Assembly: GCA_004555405.1 (NCBI GenBank)
Contig: SFIE01000060.1
Span: 1-7,022, forward strand
Reading direction: 5' to 3'
Source of the DNA: Subdoligranulum sp.
GTDB lineage: Bacteria; Bacillota; Clostridia; Oscillospirales; Ruminococcaceae
DNA length: 7,022 nt
Positions 5,760 through 7,022 of this stretch are shown here, piece after piece. The translations under genes were made by a program, and so were the position numbers. A model generated the notes under the pieces. It was not told where the DNA came from. It was given only the letters and a program-made list of their open reading frames with translations, and ran no database searches. Within the stretch, counting starts at the first letter, position 1; every line of letters begins with the position of its first letter.

Positions 5760-6895
5760 TCTTCTCCCTCCCAGATTTTTTCGATCAAAGATGCCACAAG
5801 CTCTGTTTGCTCGGCGGACATGGGCAGGCCGTTTTGCAGCTCGTAAAACTCGGCAAACAGGTCAATAGGCGAGCGTGTTTCAACATTTTCCGCACCGCCG
5901 ATGGCTGCCGAATGGCGGGTGCGGGTGTTGTCGTAATCCAGCTTCATCAGGTTGTGATACACCGCCCGCAGCTTTGCCACGGCATCGGGGATATCCTCTT
6001 CATCGGTGAGGGTGATGTGGGTGTAATCCTCTTGGTATGTGGTGTTTTCGTAAAACTCCCGCAGGGTGAGCTGCTGGTAGCTGCCCTTCAGCTCCACCAT
6101 ATCGCGGCGGGGGATCAGCGGCACGGTGTGAATTTCCAGCGTGCCTTTTTCTTTGAGCTCTGCCACGGTAACGGATTTTTGCTGCGCTGCCTCCGAAAAG
6201 GAATATTTGAGCGGGGAGCCGCAATAGCGGATGCGGCCGGAATCCATGTTTTGCGGGCCGTGGATATGCCCCAGCGCCACATAGTCAAAGTCGCAGAAAA
6301 CCTCGGCCCCGATATTGTCGGTGCCGCCCACCGAGAGCTCTTCGGAGTCCGAGCGCTGCGCGCCCGTGACAAATTGGTGGGTGATCAGCACATTGCGCTG
6401 CGTTTTGTCGATGTTCATGCGGCCAATGGCTGCCGCCACGGCATCGGAATAGCCGGTGATCTCGGTGTCCGGAAAAAATCCGCGCACATGGGCCGGTTTG
6501 ATGAAAGGCAGCATATACACATTCACCGGGCCGTATTCATCGCTGAGGGTGATGGGCTCTACCACGCCGTTATACACCGGCGCCAGATGAATGCCGGCTG
6601 CATCGATCAGGCGATTGGCAAAAGAAAGCCGCTCGGGGGAATCGTGGTTGCCGCTGATGATAAAAACCGGCAGCTTGCGCTCAGCCAGCCGCACTAGAAA
6701 ATCATCAAACAGCTGCACGGCCTCGGTGGAAGGAACCGATTTATCATACACATCACCGGCGATCAGCACACCGTCCGGCTTTTCTTCGTCAACAACGGCA
6801 AGGATCTTTTTCAGAATGTGCGCCTGGTCTTCCAGCATGGAAAACTCGTTGACTCTTTTTCCGAGATGAATGTCAGAAAGGTGGATCAGTTTCAT
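5756..6895 (-). CDS. sbcD: SbcD, nuclease subunit of SbcCD (Mre11-like)
   Basis: SbcD is the metal-dependent nuclease partner of SbcC, giving ATP-dependent double-strand exonuclease and single-strand endonuclease activity in DNA repair and replication-fork maintenance. The 379-residue protein has all the calcineurin-like phosphoesterase motifs expected for two Mn ions: DIH (D8, H10), GDVYD (D48), GNHD (N83, H84), H173 (LITHQF) and GHIH (H210, H212). The part after about residue 260 matches the capping and SbcC-binding region. The N-terminus MKLIHLSDIHLGK is the usual one for the family, so the ATG at 6895 is well supported by homology. However, it has no good Shine-Dalgarno directly before it; the strong site upstream serves a short leader frame. 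The gene is first in a two-gene operon with sbcC and converges on the decarboxylase gene. Confidence 0.97.
   Translation of the reverse strand: MKLIHLSDIHLGKRVNEFSMLEDQAHILKKILAVVDEEKPDGVLIAGDVYDKSVPSTEAVQLFDDFLVRLAERKLPVFIISGNHDSPERLSFANRLIDAAGIHLAPVYNGVVEPITLSDEYGPVNVYMLPFIKPAHVRGFFPDTEITGYSDAVAAAIGRMNIDKTQRNVLITHQFVTGAQRSDSEELSVGGTDNIGAEVFCDFDYVALGHIHGPQNMDSGRIRYCGSPLKYSFSEAAQQKSVTVAELKEKGTLEIHTVPLIPRRDMVELKGSYQQLTLREFYENTTYQEDYTHITLTDEEDIPDAVAKLRAVYHNLMKLDYDNTRTRHSAAIGGAENVETRSPIDLFAEFYELQNGLPMSAEQTELVASLIEKIWEGEE
5762..5775 (-). promoter_or_regulatory. Ribosome binding site of sbcC inside the end of sbcD
   Basis: On the minus strand this reads CTGGGAGGGAGAAG, ending 2 nt before the ATG of sbcC; the purine core GGGAGGG lies about 6 nt from the start. 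With the ATGA overlap it supports translational coupling from sbcD. Confidence 0.65.
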
Positions 6896-6898
6896 GGC

Positions 6899-6925
6899 CT
6901 ATGGTGCCGCAATTTCTTGGGGCAC
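6899..6925 (-). CDS. Possible 8-codon leader ORF just before sbcD
   Basis: GTG at 6923-6925 opens an 8-codon frame (MPQEIAAP) that stops at TAG (6899-6901), 3 nt before the sbcD ATG and in the same frame. It sits 7 nt after a consensus AAGGAGG, an ideal spacing, whereas sbcD itself is 37 nt from that site. It could be a translated leader that feeds ribosomes to sbcD by termination and restart. It could instead be a former N-terminal extension of SbcD cut off by a stop codon. Translation is inferred, not shown. Confidence 0.4.
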   Translation of the reverse strand: MPQEIAAP

Positions 6926-6932
6926 GTCTTCG

Positions 6933-6939
6933 CCTCCTT
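6933..6939 (-). promoter_or_regulatory. Consensus Shine-Dalgarno upstream of the sbcD leader
   Basis: On the minus strand this reads AAGGAGG, a full match to the anti-Shine-Dalgarno. It is 7 nt from the GTG of the leader frame but 37 nt from the sbcD ATG, too far to serve that ATG directly. Confidence 0.6.
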
Positions 6940-6945
6940 ATTATA
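6940..6945 (-). promoter_or_regulatory. Candidate -10 box of the sbcDC operon
   Basis: The minus strand carries a perfect TATAAT directly abutting the AAGGAGG. No good -35 box lies 16-18 nt upstream. A start about 7 nt downstream would remove most of the Shine-Dalgarno from the transcript, so either this is not the real promoter or sbcDC mRNA begins very close to the leader frame. Confidence 0.3.
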
Positions 6946-6974
6946 ATTTTCAGTCTTTGATTTTGAGATTTTTT

Positions 6975-6990
6975 GCAGGCAAGGGCCTGC
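6975..6990. repeat. Short hairpin upstream of sbcD
   Basis: GCAGGC (6975-6980) pairs perfectly with GCCTGC (6985-6990) around an AAGG loop. On the plus strand no T-run follows it, and on the minus strand it is followed by A residues, so it is not an intrinsic terminator. It might be an operator or mRNA leader structure, or incidental. Nothing else is recognisable from here to the right window edge. Confidence 0.3.
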
Positions 6991-7022
6991 CGCCGCAGTC
7001 TGCAGCCCGCAGCATTTTCGTT

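Noticed and set aside
2994..6895. SbcCD-like pair as part of a dedicated phage-defence island
   Set aside because: Both proteins have the ordinary housekeeping SbcD and SbcC layout and gene order, and lie outside the inferred element; there is no accessory effector next to them.
6975..6990. Intrinsic terminator of a gene entering from the right
   Set aside because: On the minus strand the hairpin is followed by A residues rather than Ts, and on the plus strand no T-run follows.

Overview
The window looks like the chromosome of a moderately GC-rich Firmicute, most likely a gut Clostridium-class bacterium of the Oscillospiraceae/Ruminococcaceae kind. The reasons are AGGAGG-type ribosome binding sites, a clostridial zinc-ribbon phage integrase, a YaaO-type Orn/Lys/Arg decarboxylase and a Firmicutes-like SbcC. 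This placement is inference from sequence style, not from a database search.

Left part (1 to about 1383): the end of an integrated mobile element (prophage or ICE/genomic island). A short upstream region with a 7-bp inverted repeat leads into a complete tyrosine recombinase gene (119-1231). An 88-bp gap with a GGTGCC direct repeat follows, and then the 3' part of a tRNA-Ser(GCU) gene (about 1319-1383). The fragment begins at the anticodon stem, runs through CCA and has no 5' half. This is the expected signature of an element inserted into a tRNA gene: the intact tRNA-Ser should lie at the other end, outside the window to the left. The tRNA's own intrinsic terminator (1386-1421) follows and probably now also ends integrase transcription.

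Middle (1476-2843): a plus-strand gene for a PLP-dependent Orn/Lys/Arg decarboxylase-family protein with an intact PLP core and a shortened, drifted C-terminal domain. It ends in a 150-bp convergent intergenic region holding a small hairpin and a strong intrinsic terminator.

Right part (2994-6895, minus strand): the two-gene operon sbcD-sbcC with a 4-base ATGA overlap. It encodes the Mre11/Rad50-like nuclease complex that opens DNA hairpins and processes double-strand ends. All core motifs of both subunits are present. The strong Shine-Dalgarno upstream of sbcD is not placed for the sbcD ATG but for an 8-codon GTG micro-ORF that ends 3 nt before it, suggesting translational coupling or a broken N-terminal extension.

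The tRNA-Ser attachment junction and the sbcD leader are the two points most worth a second look. I see no CRISPR array, no insertion sequence and no evident new defence system in the 7 kb; cargo of the element, if any, lies to the left of the window.
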